Below, one piece after another: positions 22,255 through 33,594 of a DNA stretch of 64,000 bases; within the stretch, counting starts at the first letter, position 1; every line of letters begins with the position of its first letter. This stretch comes from Amphiura filiformis (taxonomy: Eukaryota; Echinodermata; Ophiuroidea; Amphilepidida; Amphiuridae): contig NC_092644.1 of the NCBI RefSeq assembly GCF_039555335.1, positions 44,130,667-44,194,666 of the forward strand, written 5' to 3'. Under the pieces are notes generated by a model. That model searched no databases, had not been told where the DNA came from, and saw only the letters and a program-made list of their open reading frames with translations. The position numbers and the translations under genes are program-made.

Positions 22255-22780
22255 CAAGGGGGGTGACACTAAATTCACGGTTGTTCTATCAAGCACGCAA
22301 ACGAATGACAAATCCAGTTGTTTTGCTATCTAGAAAATAAGGCCAGTTATCGATCCGTTATGAACCATTATGAATAATTCATATTCGACCCATGATCAAG
22401 TTGGCGAATACTGACGCCGTTAGTTTTACGAACTTTGCCTGGTCTGTTCAATGAGAGTATAGCGCGCCCCCAATACATCTGGGCACAAAACTCGAAAACG
22501 ATCCGGTTTAATGAAATGGCGGACAGGCATTTCCCATCAGGCATCGTGATATGTTTTCCCGTATGTTTTTCAAAGAAAGTCTACTAAATTAATTTGGAAA
22601 TGACTGTTTGTAATAGTAATGTCGAAATAAGGACTTGCTGTCAGTAATACGAAGGAAATGCGTGACAGGTGTAAGGTATGAAATACATGTAGAATTTGAA
22701 GTATAGAAAATATTTGACATCACATCTGACCTTCCAGTTTGGCGCCATTTTGAATGTGTGTTTCTATTCGTTTCCTTGCG

Positions 22781-25064
22781 TGATAATAATTGGGTCAGTC
22801 CATGTCGAAACAGATTGAGTGTACACCCACCCTCTTGGATTTTGCTCTCCTTTGGCTCAGGGGTACCTTTCATGGATCCCTAGGTGAGGTCACAAGAAAA
22901 AATTCAAATTCCATTTCGTTTGCGAATGGCGGGCAATCAAAGTTTGGCGACCTCGACCAAAATTGTACGATCTTTTTAAATTTTTAGATTTTTCTTTTTT
23001 TCTTCTAAAATGATAATATGCAATCATTATGAAAGTTCCCAATACATTTGGACGCGAAAAACATTGGGAATTTGCAAAGAAACAACATCATAAACTTCAC
23101 CTCTATCACTCGAAACATCTCGCACTATTTGGAATAGGACGCAGAGTGTGGCCTCAGAGTTAGTCTCCTACGCGGCCAGTTTGGTTACGCTCCCTCCACA
23201 TGTGGAGGTAGCGTAACCAAGCTAGTTTTGTACGAGACTACGGTTTGCGATCCTGGCCGACATAAAAGTCATAATCTAAAAAATTATGACTTTATGTCGG
23301 ACCAACAGAAAATCGTCCTGTTTTACTACAAATAGGACGAATTTGACAGTTTGCTCATAGATTTAAGTTAGAACACGTGTAAGTATTACAAATATGCCAA
23401 AAAATCGGTTTTGAAAAAAATAAAGGTAAATTCTGAAAAAAGATCGTACATTATGTCTTTAAGGGGTCCAAATGACAAAGTGCTCTCTTTGAGGGGCACT
23501 TTCTTCTTAATTGAATCAGTTGTGATCCTCTTTTTGAATGTGGTCACTCACTGGCTGTGTCTGAAATACCTAATGCCAAAAAGATAGATTTCGGAATTTC
23601 GTTGGGATTTCAGAGGGGTCAAAATCAGCACTTCGTACTGTTCAATCAAATTATCTTGATTTTGAAGGACCCATGATAATGTCACAGTGCACTTATAGGT
23701 CCTAATTATGTTCAGAATGGATTAACCATATGCCAATGTCTATGAGCAATTAAAAAAAGAGAAATTTCTAGACCCTACAGAATTTTAGGCCACCCCTAAA
23801 GTGGTTCAGCCACAAATGGCACTTAAAGTCGGCAAATTTTGACCCCTAATAACTTTAGGTGTACACCAGATATGAATTTCTAGTCTTTTGCATCTGAAAG
23901 AATGTAGTTTAATGTTACTAGGAACATAAGATTTGTTTTGTATTTTTTGTGTTTTAGTATTAAGTTGACGCTTTCAAAAATAGTCATTTTTGCCTAACAT
24001 ACCATGCATACAGGATACGGTACAAAATGCCAATTTTAGTATGATATTGTTTTATATTTTTGATCACTTTATAGCCATTTGTATTATTTATCCTGATATT
24101 TCAAGTTGCTCTTGAGTCAAGTAAAAAGAAAAAACTACTTTCTAATCCTCTGTATGGATTTTTAAGGGGGTCAAAAATGCACTTCCTGGCAACGATGCAC
24201 ATGCAAAGTACAGGTTATGGGGTCAAATTTTCAGAATGCTCCCAATTATGTCAAGTAATATATCAAATTACTCGTATGGTCATGAGGATTCCAAAATGTA
24301 TAGTTTGTTATGTGTCAGACCTTTCAGGAGGGCGCTATGACGAAAAATGTTCATAGGTCAACGACCTTTTGAAAGTATCAAAACACAAAAATACAAAACA
24401 AATCTTATGTTCCTAGTAACATTAGACTACATTCTTTCAGATGCAAAAGACTAGAAATTCATATCTGGTGTACACCTAAAGTTATTAGGTGTCAAAATTT
24501 GCCGATTTTAAGCGCCATGTGTGGCTGAACCAGTTTAGGGGTGACTAAAATTCTGTAGGGGTCTAGAAATTTCTCTTTTTTTTGAATTGCTCATAGACAT
24601 TGGCACATGGTTAATCCATTCTGAACATAATTAGGACCTATAAGTGCACTGTGGCATTATCATGGGTCCTTCAAAATCAAAGATAATTTGATTGAACAGT
24701 ATGAAGTGCTGATTTTGACCCTCTCTGAAATCCCACAGAAATTCCGAATTCAATTTTTTTTGGCATTAGGCATTTCAGACACAGCCAGTGAGTGACCACA
24801 TTCAAAAAGAGGGTCACAACTGATTTAATTAAGAAGAAAATGCCTCTCAAAGAGAGCGCTTTGTCATTTGGACACCTTAAATTCCCAATTTTGGTCAAGG
24901 TCGCTAAACTTAGATGGCCCGCCATTCGAAACGAAATTGAATTTGAATTTTTTCTTGACCTCACCTAGGGGTCCATGAAAGGTACCCCTGAGCCAAAGGA
25001 GAGCATAATCCAAGAGGGTGGGTGTACACTCAGTCTGTTTTGACATGGACTGACCCAATTATCA
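22781..25064. mobile_element. 2.28 kb near-palindromic foldback element
   Basis: The left end TGATAATAATTGGGTCAGTC is inverted at the right as GACTGACCCAATTATCA. Arms pair along roughly 0.8-0.9 kb, for example CTTTGGCTCAGGGGTACCTT, TGGCTGTGTCTGAAATACCT, CATTCTGAACATAATTAGGA (right-arm strand) and AACATAAGATTTGTTTTGTA, with a centre near 23.98-24.33 kb. The left arm is longer because of an insertion at 22964-23450. Mirror-image ORFs in the two arms are shadows of the repeat, not genes. Confidence 0.85.
22964..23450. mobile_element. Insertion in the left arm, related to repeat C
   Basis: This segment is absent from the right arm at the matching point (CCAAAATT|GGGAATTTAAGG). It starts GTACGATCTTTTT and ends AAAAGATCGTAC. 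Its last 100 bases resemble the end of repeat C (CATGTGTAAACATTACAAGT in the 36.8 kb copy, CACGTGTAAGTATTACAAAT here). It holds two further hairpins: 23160-23241 (TAGTCTC ... GAGACTA) and 23259-23301 (CCGACATAAAAGTCATAAT and its inverse). Confidence 0.65.
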
Positions 25065-25987
25065 ATCTGCAATTATCAGACATATTGGTACTTCGTACTT
25101 GGCTTCCGGAGTGAATAAGTATTTTTAAATGTATTTTCACATCATAGTGCCATTTCAGGCTATGCATACACAACACCAAAATGAACCAACTTCTGATTGG
25201 TCACAGTCTGCGTGTTCCGGAAATCGAATAAATCAATGTCCTTGAAAATTTTAAGATCCATTGTTGCTTTGACATAGCTGAATGACACTGTGTACATGTA
25301 CACTCAATTATATATCATTGTGAATTAACATATCTTTTAAGGTTACACGAAGAAACGTATAAAAAACGTATAAAAGACGTATAAAGTTGTTCTCTAAAAC
25401 CGCGTTTTCTCAGCAATCAAATATCGCAGTGAGTCAAATGTTGGTGCATGGATGTATCTTTACATTGTTTTTGTGTGTTTATACAAATTTTTAGAATCCG
25501 TTTGAAAATCCTTCGTTTAAATCATTTTTACGCACCATGTTCAAAAGATCAAAAACGCGTTCCATGCAGTTTTTTTCAAATGTTCGCTCCGTATAAAACC
25601 ACGCCGAGTGATTATTTTCTCTTTTTTTGTATTGTACTACAAATTGACCAAAGAAATAATGTTGCCATGGGGAAGAACAAAATACAGTATCGATTAAATT
25701 TTATTAGCCCGTTTTTGGGAACAATTTTCGAGAATCTTGTACCACAAAACACTGTTTTGTTACATTATCGATATCTGGATTACGGGACGTTAATTCAGAC
25801 ATCTGAATACCTACATTATTTCTCAACATTCTGCCAATTGCTATCCCATTTGATTTTCACTCCAAATTGAAGCTAGTATTGCAAAAAACGAGGTTTTTCC
25901 TCCATCAGTTCGTTCAAAATGGTTTCTCATAAAACCAGTAACATATGTTTTTGGAGGGTTAGGACTATATTACACCCACCCCTTCAA
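25065..25987. other. No gene seen
   Basis: A 140-codon open frame at 25448-25870 (plus) lacks splice sites, domain motifs and coding-like composition. AAACGTATAAAA is repeated three times at about 25357-25388. Confidence 0.4.
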
Positions 25988-26160
25988 GGCCCTATGTCAC
26001 ATGGGGGGAAATGGTAAATCACACATATTTAGCAGCATTTCTCCTCATTTTTCACAATTTTGCAGAATTCAGCAGCCTGTTTTAACAGATTTTGTCGTTA
26101 TTTTAGAAAATCTGGCTGTTTTTGTGTGATCTCCCATTTTCCCCCATGCGTCATGGGGCC
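25988..26160. mobile_element. 173-base MITE, copy 1
   Basis: Ends GGCCCTATGTCACATGGGGG and CCCCCATGCGTCATGGGGCC are inverted repeats. The body is nearly identical to 27439-27611 (TTTAGCAGCATTTCTCCTC, TTTAACAGATTTTGTCGTTA), which indicates recent spread or a local duplication. Confidence 0.8.
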
Positions 26161-26403
26161 TCTGTTCCAGATTATGATTTTACATTTGAAATCACTCGCC
26201 TTTAAAAAAAAAAAATCTGCAGGGGGGGTAGGGGGGAACGTTCAAAATCACTCATATTTTTAACCACTGGAATCTCAAGGCAGCCAATGTGTAGCATATA
26301 GCTCAATTTGGACTCCAACTTGTATATTTTGCATAGGGTTCCATGTAAAATTAAAACTTCAAATGCATTTTCTGAATTCCAAGTGCTTTTTTCCTCTGGC
26401 GTC

Positions 26404-27396
26404 AAAAAATTAGAATTGATTCGGATCAAAGTTTCATAGCGAGAACGCGCATTACTTAGGGCTTTGAGAGATAAAAAAAAAAAAAAAAAAAAAGCCGCAA
26501 AAAATTGAAATCGATATTTTGCTCCACAGGCTGTGTGTGTACTGTACATACTCAATGTGTAGCTGATACAGTGAAATTTGACTGCCACACTCTTGCAGCC
26601 AATGGGCTATTCCATTTGACATGCATACACCCCCTAGATGGAGGTCATGACCTCAATCGTGCACACAGGGGTGTAGATATCAAATGGAATCACCAATTCA
26701 GGTAACTTTATTTGAAATTCACACTCCCTGTGTGGAAGATTAAGGGCATGTCTTCCATAGGGGGTGTATGGAATTCAACTGGAATAGCCCAATGGTTTGA
26801 TCACCTGTTTGAGTTCTGCATGTAAAATCATCTGCAAGTAAGTCAAAAATTAGAATTGATTCGGATCAAAGTTTACATAAGCGAGAACGCATATCACTTA
26901 GGGCTTTTCGAAAGAAGCGGAAATTTAAATCAAATTTGCTCCACAGGTTCCAAAGTACACAATGTGCTTACACTCAGTGATTTACCAGCCTACCTTGTAT
27001 GTCCGATGTGTGAAATGCAGCCAATGCTTAATGGGCTGTTCCAGTTAAAATTCTTACACCCTCTAGATGGAGGTCATGACGTCAATCTTGCACAGAGGAG
27101 TGTAAAAAAAGCGGGAAATTTAAATCAAATTTGCTCCACAGCTCCAAAGTACACAATGTGCTGACACTGTGATTTACCAGCATACCTTGTATGTCCTATG
27201 TGTGAAATGCAGCCAATGGGCTGTTCCAGTTAAAATCCTTACACCCTCTAGATGGAGGTCATGACGTCAATCTTGCACACAGGAGTGTAGATATCAAATG
27301 TGGTCACCCATTCAGGCAACTCCATTTGATATTCACACTCCCTGTGTGGAAGATGTCTTACCGGGTGGGGAGTATGGAATTCAAATGGAATAGCCC
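26404..27396. repeat. Imperfect tandem array carrying a GGGCTATTCCA MITE
   Basis: TTAGAATTGATTCGGATCAA recurs at about 26410 and 26850. A block from GCTCCACAG to TGTGAAATGCAGCCAATG recurs at about 26938 and 27131. Each unit runs into a MITE whose ends are GGGCTATTCCA or GGGCTGTTCCA and TGGAATAGCCC: 26604-26790 complete, about 27043-27110 truncated, 27218-27396 complete. The array suggests unequal exchange after insertion. Confidence 0.7.
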
Positions 27397-27438
27397 AACA
27401 TTTCTTCTTTTGTAGGATTTGAAGGATTTCAATATTTA

Positions 27439-27611
27439 GGCCACACATGTCACATGGGGGAAAATGGTAAATCACACATATTTAGCAGCATTTCTCCTCA
27501 TTTTCACAATTTTGCAGAATTCGCAGCCTGTTTTAACAGATTTTGTCGTTATTTTAGAAAATCTGGCCGTTTTTGTGTGATCTCCCATTTTCCCCCATGC
27601 GTCATGGGGCC
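27439..27611. mobile_element. 173-base MITE, copy 2
   Basis: Same orientation and almost the same sequence as 25988-26160, with only a few substitutions and single-base differences visible. Confidence 0.8.
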
Positions 27612-27614
27612 TCC

Positions 27615-27773
27615 TTCAAATGTCAGAAAAGGCCAATTACCTCAGTCCCTGATGTCCAGCAAAATGATGAAAAAGCAATTGCAAAGGCTATAAATGATAA
27701 GTTTGCCTCACTCACAACGTAGACCTCCAATCAACCCACATGCGCTGCCTGCCTTCCTACCTGTGAGACTGCC
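27615..27773 (+). pseudogene. Dead LINE fragment 1, upstream of the RT core
   Basis: One frame reads VPDVQQNDEKAIAKAINDKF, typical of the region before the RT in CR1-like LINE proteins, then hits a stop. It is separated from fragment 2 by the element at 27774-28269. Confidence 0.5.
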
Positions 27774-28269
27774 CGGGGGGAGGCACTTCCATGACATATG
27801 CATCATGTGCCTCGGGATTGACCCCCTTTTTCAAACCGGCTTATATACCCAATGACCCCCTTTTTGTGTTATGGTCCTACCTATTACCCAATGACCCCCT
27901 TTAAAAATATTCATGTACTCAATGACCCCCTTTTTCTATTTCCTGCTATACCCAATGACCCCCTTTTAATTCCCAAATTTAGGTGGTATTTGTGTTCTCC
28001 TCCAGAAATAATGAGATTTTTCACATTTCCAAGGTAGCCAAGTTGTTTTTACGCAGTTTGGCACTTATTTATGTGTACTTATATACTCTTTTGGCAATCC
28101 TGTACTCAATGACTCCCATTTTACTTTTTGTTACCCCAATGACCATCCTTTTTTCAAAGTTTCATACCGAATGACCCCATTTTTATTCAGGTTGTGTACT
28201 GAATGACCCCTACTTTTAACATGGCCGAGGCACATCCCTGCCATTTCAGATAGGGAGTGCCTCCCCCGG
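27774..28269. mobile_element. 496-base element with CGGGGGGAGGCAC ends and ATGACCCCC repeats
   Basis: The left end CGGGGGGAGGCAC is inverted at the right as GTGCCTCCCCCG, with GTGCCTCGG/CCGAGGCAC just inside. GTGAGACTGCC stands on both sides (27763-27773 and 28270-28280), an apparent 11-base target duplication inside the dead LINE. The interior holds about nine degenerate units built on TACCCAATGACCCCCTTTTT. Non-coding. Confidence 0.75.
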
Positions 28270-28280
28270 GTGAGACTGCC

Positions 28281-28445
28281 ACCTCATCCAGGTATGCGAT
28301 ATGTACAATGCTTACAAAACTGAGTGCTAGAAAAGCAGTTGGACCTGAACGTCTTCCTGTGAGGTTGATCAGAGAGTTTGCCTGTGAGTTTGGCCTCCCA
28401 GTAGCAGATATATTCAACTCATCTTTAAAAGATGGAATTGTTTGA
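28281..28445 (+). pseudogene. Dead LINE fragment 2, RT fingers
   Basis: The frame gives KLSARKAVGPERLPVRLIRE, then FACEFGLPVADIFNSSLKDG: the finger-domain signature KAxGPDGxPxRLxRE seen in CR1/RTE-type reverse transcriptases. The motif Asp is replaced by Glu (GPE), and the frame ends at a TGA soon after. Confidence 0.75.
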
Positions 28446-29259
28446 CTTCCCTTTTGGCAAAAGTATGTGAGGGGTTTGTTGTAAAGTAGGCGCTTATCCC
28501 TCGTGAAGCAAACCTGCATTACCTTGCACTTACTCGGATTGAGCTTGAGATGATGGTCTTTTAAACATCAGATCCAATCTGGCTGACTACGTTAGCAGGA
28601 CGAACCTCTCCAAGGGTGAGATCTTCGACACACTTAAATTGCTTAAAAGTGAAGGATAAGTCATTTAAATTGTCATTTGGTATTTTTGAAATGAAAAATT
28701 TGGCAAAAAACGAAGAAAACAACAGTATTGACGAAGTTGAAGTCCCATTCAAATACATGTAGCTAATTTAGATACTGTGGGATATACCAATTTTTTGAAG
28801 AAAAAGCAATATCAAAACGCAGATGCTGTAAAACAACTAAATCAGGCAAACCAAATAATATGTGCAAGGTAAAGCTTAAGCAATATCATTTACAAATACA
28901 ACAAAATTAAACACGTAAAAAGCAATATCAAAACGCAGGGAGCCAAACTGCGGGAGCAAAGATAATTAAAATTCGAAAGCAACGTCAGTTCATAGAGTTA
29001 AATAAAGACTTCAAGGCTCCTATGAATCAGTAAAAGGAATTTCGAACAAATGTGTTGTGAGTATGGATACCACATATGAGAGAGTTTCCCATTCTGACAG
29101 GGCAGAGTGGTACTGCACCCGTTGATGACAAGCTGCAAGGAAGTTTAAAATCCACGGCAGTAACTCGCTTTTGACCCTAAGCTAGTAGAGTCTCTGGATA
29201 GCTTAAGTATGGGCGATACAATCAAATGCCGTGGAGAAGACCGTCACAAGAATTTCGAT
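28446..29259 (-). pseudogene. Dead LINE fragment 3, RT palm in inverted orientation
   Basis: On the minus strand, about 29259-29040 carries FSTAFDCIAHT and LLPWILNFLAACHQRVQYHS (motif A onward). About 28660-28450 carries FKCVEDLTLGEVRP (the FVDD motif altered to CVED), then HHLKLNPSKCKVMQVCFTRD. These follow in LINE order after fragment 2 and precede fragment 4, but on the opposite strand, which suggests an internal inversion. Stops and 28750-28960 filler (AAAAAGCAATATCAAAACGC twice) show decay. Confidence 0.65.
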
Positions 29260-30959
29260 CATACTGCAGTTACTGTCCGTTTTCCTTACACAATACACAG
29301 TACTCTTACCATTGACGCGTGACCTCTACAAATAGTGTATGTTAGAAGTATAGGCAATTGCCTAGTCATTTAAAGTATTCTCTGAAATTCTAGAAAATAC
29401 AGTTTTGTAACATGTCCTAAATTTTTTAGCTAATTTAGGTGTTTGGAAATATTCGCACTTTTGTGTTTTAGGAAGGATATGTAAACGACAGATAACACCA
29501 AAAAATATGAAGAAATTATTTCCAAACCGTGTTAAGGTGGCTGTGTACTCTCAGACATGCATGTAGTAAAAGTGCAATAACTTTGTAATTATTCGCGCAA
29601 AACATATAAAAGTATACATTTTTATGAAGGCAAGACATCAATAAATCTTAATATAAATACAGATTTGGGGTAAAAACAACAATTTTGAAGAAAATCACAA
29701 AAAAGTGAGTTTTGGCAATATTTGTTAGGTACATCATAACAAAAAACACTCTTTCCAAAATATTTTATTTTGTTTTTAGCTCAATCTTGAGGCTCCATTC
29801 CAAAAACGGTTTTTTATTTTTTGATATTGGCCTTATTTTTTGAGATATTGACCATATAAGGCATCAAAATGAACTTTTAAAATTCAAAAACGCCTATTTG
29901 CACAAAATGATGCCCAAAATCGAAATAGACCAAAATATAAAAAATGAGAAAACCGTTTCTTGAGTCGATCATGCTTTTTACGATGATCATATTTGCTTAC
30001 CTATAGATGCTGTATTTTATTGAGTTATCGTGTACCTAAATCGTCATTTTACCGAGAAAATGAACATTGAAATAATGGCCGTGGCAGTTTAAAGTGGTCA
30101 CATTTTGCACTTTCATCGAATCTCACAGGAGAATGCGACAGTTTTCGTTTTGAAACTTATATTACGTGAACATCGGTAAATCCACAGCCCCTTGAGAAGT
30201 TTGAGCGAAATCCATTCATAACTTGATATTTAATCGGCGGAAAGAACTTGAAAAAACCCACATTTTATCAGCTAAAACGGAGCCATTTGACCACTAGGTT
30301 TTTGTGAAATCAGTGCTTCCGTGGTGTTTCCATAAGATGCGCCGCGCATGCAGATAAGCGTCGCGTATGCGTCGCGTATTTGTGCGTTAACAAATTGCGC
30401 GATACGCAACGCGATGAGTTGTTGCGCGCGTGTACCTTGCTGGTACAACAAAGATTTTCTTTCCTTTTCAATTTCAAACACGAGTGGAATAGTGAAATAA
30501 AATCCTTAAAATATTGCAGTTGGAGTTTACAAATCTGGATTTTCATTCCTTGTATTTATAAAAAACATAACAAGGTACAAACATATCATAAAAACTCAAT
30601 TTTGAGAAAGAAACAATGGCTAGAGTACACAGCCGCGTTAAGTCTGCAACCATTATGCTTCTCATTTTCAAGAATGCTGGTTAACAATAAGCAGACTATT
30701 GTCTCATTTCGTAAACAAAAGCCCACACAGTATTGTTACCTTGCGTTTGCTTTATAATCGTTCACCCAACTGAAATTATAATACCAGCTCATTGCACAGG
30801 TAAAACAGAAACATGCGTAGTGTGGATTTAACCAGAGAAGATCTGATTTAATCAGTTGAGCTGTTTTCAATGAGTGTTATCTTGGTTTAATAGCTTTTAA
30901 TGGGGTTTAAGTCCTGCAAAGGTCGTGGTGAATTCTACTGTAGACATGACTGCATCATG
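29260..30959. repeat. Interspersed repeat B, copy 2 (interrupted)
   Basis: 29260-29535 and 30638-30959 match the two halves of 6514-7059 in the same orientation. A further 70 bases at about 30796-30866 (CACAGGTAAAACAG ... GTTGAGCTG) are absent from copy 1. This copy lies within the dead LINE. Confidence 0.75.
29536..30637. mobile_element. 1.1 kb TTAA-flanked DNA element
   Basis: TTAA stands at 29532-29535 and 30638-30641. The ends GGTGGCTGTGTACTCT and AGAGTACACAGCCGCG are inverted repeats. The uninterrupted repeat B copy at 6.8 kb has a single TTAA at this point. A TTAA duplication is typical of piggyBac and Kolobok transposons. No transposase frame is present, so it is non-autonomous. A GC-rich stretch at 30340-30430 has several GCGTCGCGTATGCG-like units. 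Confidence 0.8.
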
Positions 30960-30984
30960 TTAGACAATGAGAAGTAGACGACCC

Positions 30985-31457
30985 TTTGATACTATCATTT
31001 TGGTTGCGGTCAATTGCACTAGAAATATCAAGCTCCTGACTCTCCTAGTCTTCACATTGCTGGGATTGAGCTTGAAGTGGTGTTTGAAACTAAGCTCCTG
31101 GGGCTGACTGTCCAGTCCAATCTTGGCTGGCAGTCTAAGCTAAGGTGAACAATATGATATCAAAAGGCGGTCGACGGTTGTACATACTCTCACGTCTCAA
31201 ACGCTTTGGTGTTCCAACTGGTGACCTAGTCTCTGTTTATATTGGTTATGGTCCCCCAAAATGTGAATATGCAGCCCCTGTATGGCATGGTAGTATCACC
31301 AACGACCAGGTACATCAATTAGAGCGCATCCAAAAGCTTCCAAAAGAGGGCTTGCCGCATTGGTGATGATTACTCATTCTACACAGATCTCCTTGATCAG
31401 TTGGAACTCCAAACTTTGAATGATAGAAGATTACGTCAGTTCTATGTACACAGTTTG
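30985..31457 (+). pseudogene. Dead LINE fragment 4, RT thumb and C-terminal region
   Basis: Frames give AGIELEVVFETKLLGLTVQS, then NNMISKGGRRLYILSRLKRF, EYAAPVWHG and HQLERIQK. These are typical of the part after YxDD in CR1-like elements. At least two frameshifts and a stop are visible. The sequence is cut at 31460 by a palindromic insertion. Confidence 0.75.
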
Positions 31458-31459
31458 CT

Positions 31460-31812
31460 CAAAAATGTGTCGAATCTGATGGGTACTCAGAATGGTTTCC
31501 ACACAATATGAGGACCCACAATATGACCCTTTACAGTGCAATAAGTAAAGGCCCCCAGAACTAGAACAAAAAAGATGGGAACAGCTCAATACCCTCATTA
31601 TGATGAATATGAATTTGATGAGGTGCATTTTTATTGTATGAGCTTGGAACGGTCCATGGATGCATCTCATCATGTTCATATTCATCATAATGAGGGTATT
31701 GAGCTGTTCCCATACCTTTTTTGATACTTATTGCACTGTCTAAGGGTCATATTGTGGGTATTCATATTGTGTGGAAACCATTATGAGTACCCATCAGATT
31801 CGACACATTTTT
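31460..31812. mobile_element. 353-base palindromic foldback element
   Basis: The left arm AAATGTGTCGAATCTGATGG, GGTTTCCACACAATATGA, GGGAACAGCTCAATACCCTC, ATTATGATGAATATGAA is repeated inverted in the right arm ending near 31812. The centre is at about 31640. A small insertion (GCCCCCAGAACTAGAA) is in the left arm only. Confidence 0.8.
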
Positions 31813-31839
31813 GGCTCATTTTCAGTCTCCCTAAATCTG

Positions 31840-32035
31840 CCATTTTAGGCAAATTCGTTACATTATGAGCACCATAATGTAAACTTATGTAAAGCACATT
31901 TTCTATCAAACAATAATTTTGCACCATCTCCTGACACCCCCAATTAATATTTAGCCCGTGTTTATGTAGACCCCTTCCAAACCAGTTTTGGAATTTTGCG
32001 AAAAAATATTCCATACTAAATGTCAAGTCTGTTAA
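31840..32035. repeat. Fragments of families G and H
   Basis: 31840-31905 (GCCATTTTAGGCAAATTCGT, ATTATGAGCACCATAATGTA) resembles foldback family G. 31906-32035 is the uninterrupted copy of repeat H that serves as the empty site for 15189-15997. Confidence 0.65.
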
Positions 32036-32213
32036 TACTGTTATTACTATTTTAAAAGTGCAATAGTTTCTGTAAATGAAATTTACATATTAATAGTGTT
32101 ATATAATAGATGACATTCTTAACAATTTTGCATGTTTAGTGTAACTTATCGTGTAAATTGGCCTTCGTGTAATGTTTTGATAAATGTTAATAAAAATATG
32201 AATATGAATACAC
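32036..32213 (+). other. Possible 3' tail of the dead LINE
   Basis: AT-rich sequence ending in AATAAAAATATGAATATGAA, a short GAATAT repeat reminiscent of CR1-like LINE tails. The link to fragment 4 is inferred from position only. Confidence 0.3.
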
Positions 32214-32507
32214 ATATTGTTTGTTTTGCCTGATTTAGTTTGTTTCACAGAATTTGCTCTCGTTTCAATGTGCAACGTAGGCTTATATTTTTCAGCAGTT
32301 TTTCAGTATGTCAGTCAATGTCCTGGCGTTTCGAGCCAGGGGAAACTTGTACCCCCTGCCCCCGGTCAGTAAGCCTCTGCACTCGTCAAGCCTTTATGGT
32401 GCGGATCCAGGGCAGAAGCACCCGGAAACTGGGGTCCAAGGGCACGCTTAAAAGCGGGCCCTTCATCCTACGCACGTTTCTATATTTTATACTCCCTCTT
32501 TCTACAA
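32214..32507. other. Locally GC-rich, unidentified
   Basis: 32320-32460 is unusually GC-rich for this window (CCCCCTGCCCCCGGTCAG). No domain or RNA gene is recognised. Confidence 0.3.
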
Positions 32508-33221
32508 TTTTTGTCACAACCACAAGTGTTCCCTTCATCCAATCAGAACATTTTTTATATCAAACGAAAGCTAATACTTCCCGCTAAAACACTTTTTTTC
32601 ATTAGGTCAACAGATGACGCAATTCATTGTTTATAGCAAGGTGAATGTGGTAAATTTGTTGAAATCAACCTATTCACGCACAATTTTTGACCAAAATGTA
32701 AGTTTTAAAAGTCAAAACCTCGTGATACTTGCAATATTTTTCAAATATTATGTCATTAAATGAAAGAGCACACTTATACTGTCCATATACTAGCTTCATT
32801 TCATATCAATTTGTAAGCGCTCTTTAGCAAACTTCATAGTTCATTGAATTTACAACTGTATGACATAACGGGCGAAAATTGCAATTTTTTGCACAAGATT
32901 TGCAATTAAAGAGAATTGGCCACTGCTCATTAAAATGAGGATAGTATATGGACAATATAAGTGCGCTCTTTCACTTAATGACATAAAATTTGAAAAATAT
33001 TGTAACACTTGAGGTTTTGACTTTTAAAACCTACATTTTGATGTGCTTGGATAGGTAGTTTTCAACAGATTTACAACATTCGCCTTGTTATAACATTGAA
33101 TTGCGTTATCTGTTGACCTAATGGGGGAAAAGTGTTTTTAAAGGGAAGTGTTAGCTTTCGTTTGATATATAAAAAAAAAATTCTAATTGGATGAAGGGAA
33201 CACTTGAGGTTTTGACAAAAT
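32508..33221. mobile_element. 714-base palindromic foldback element (family 'CAAGTGTTCCC')
   Basis: The left arm ACAAGTGTTCCCTTCATCCA is mirrored at the right as TGGATGAAGGGAACACTTGA. The arms pair throughout (CAACAGATGACGCAATTCAT, TTTGACCAAAATGTAAGTTT, TACTGTCCATATACTAGC) and meet near 32.85 kb. Related pieces are at 2453-2606 and 21857-22254. Confidence 0.85.
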
Positions 33222-33594
33222 CGAATCACAGAATCCTATTTTCCACTACTATTAATTACGTTTCAATTAACACGTTGTATCTTTGGGGCACTTCAGATAA
33301 AGGGGAAGGTATTTTTATTTATTTTAATTGATGAACAACAATCTCTTCCTTTCAACTTCCGTGTAATCAATTATGTCCTCTTTGTCAATAGGAAATAATA
33401 ACAATTATATACCTCATAGATTCCTATCATCTGATTGGTTGAAAGTGCAGTCATTGAATTAGCAATGCCCTCAACTATGGACCGGTCATGGAAATGAATA
33501 TGGACCGGTCACGTGCGTCACGATCAAACGGCTTAATCGCAACATCCACGTAGCCATTCGGTATGCTTTTGTGCCATTTTCGTCCGTTAATATG

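Noticed and set aside
24677..25058. Open frames of 64-95 codons that mirror frames at 22589-22987
   Set aside because: They are the two arms of the 2.28 kb palindrome read in opposite directions and contain no domain.
25448..25870. 140-codon plus-strand frame
   Set aside because: Rich in Phe/Leu/Ile as expected of AT-rich non-coding DNA; no motif, promoter or splice evidence.
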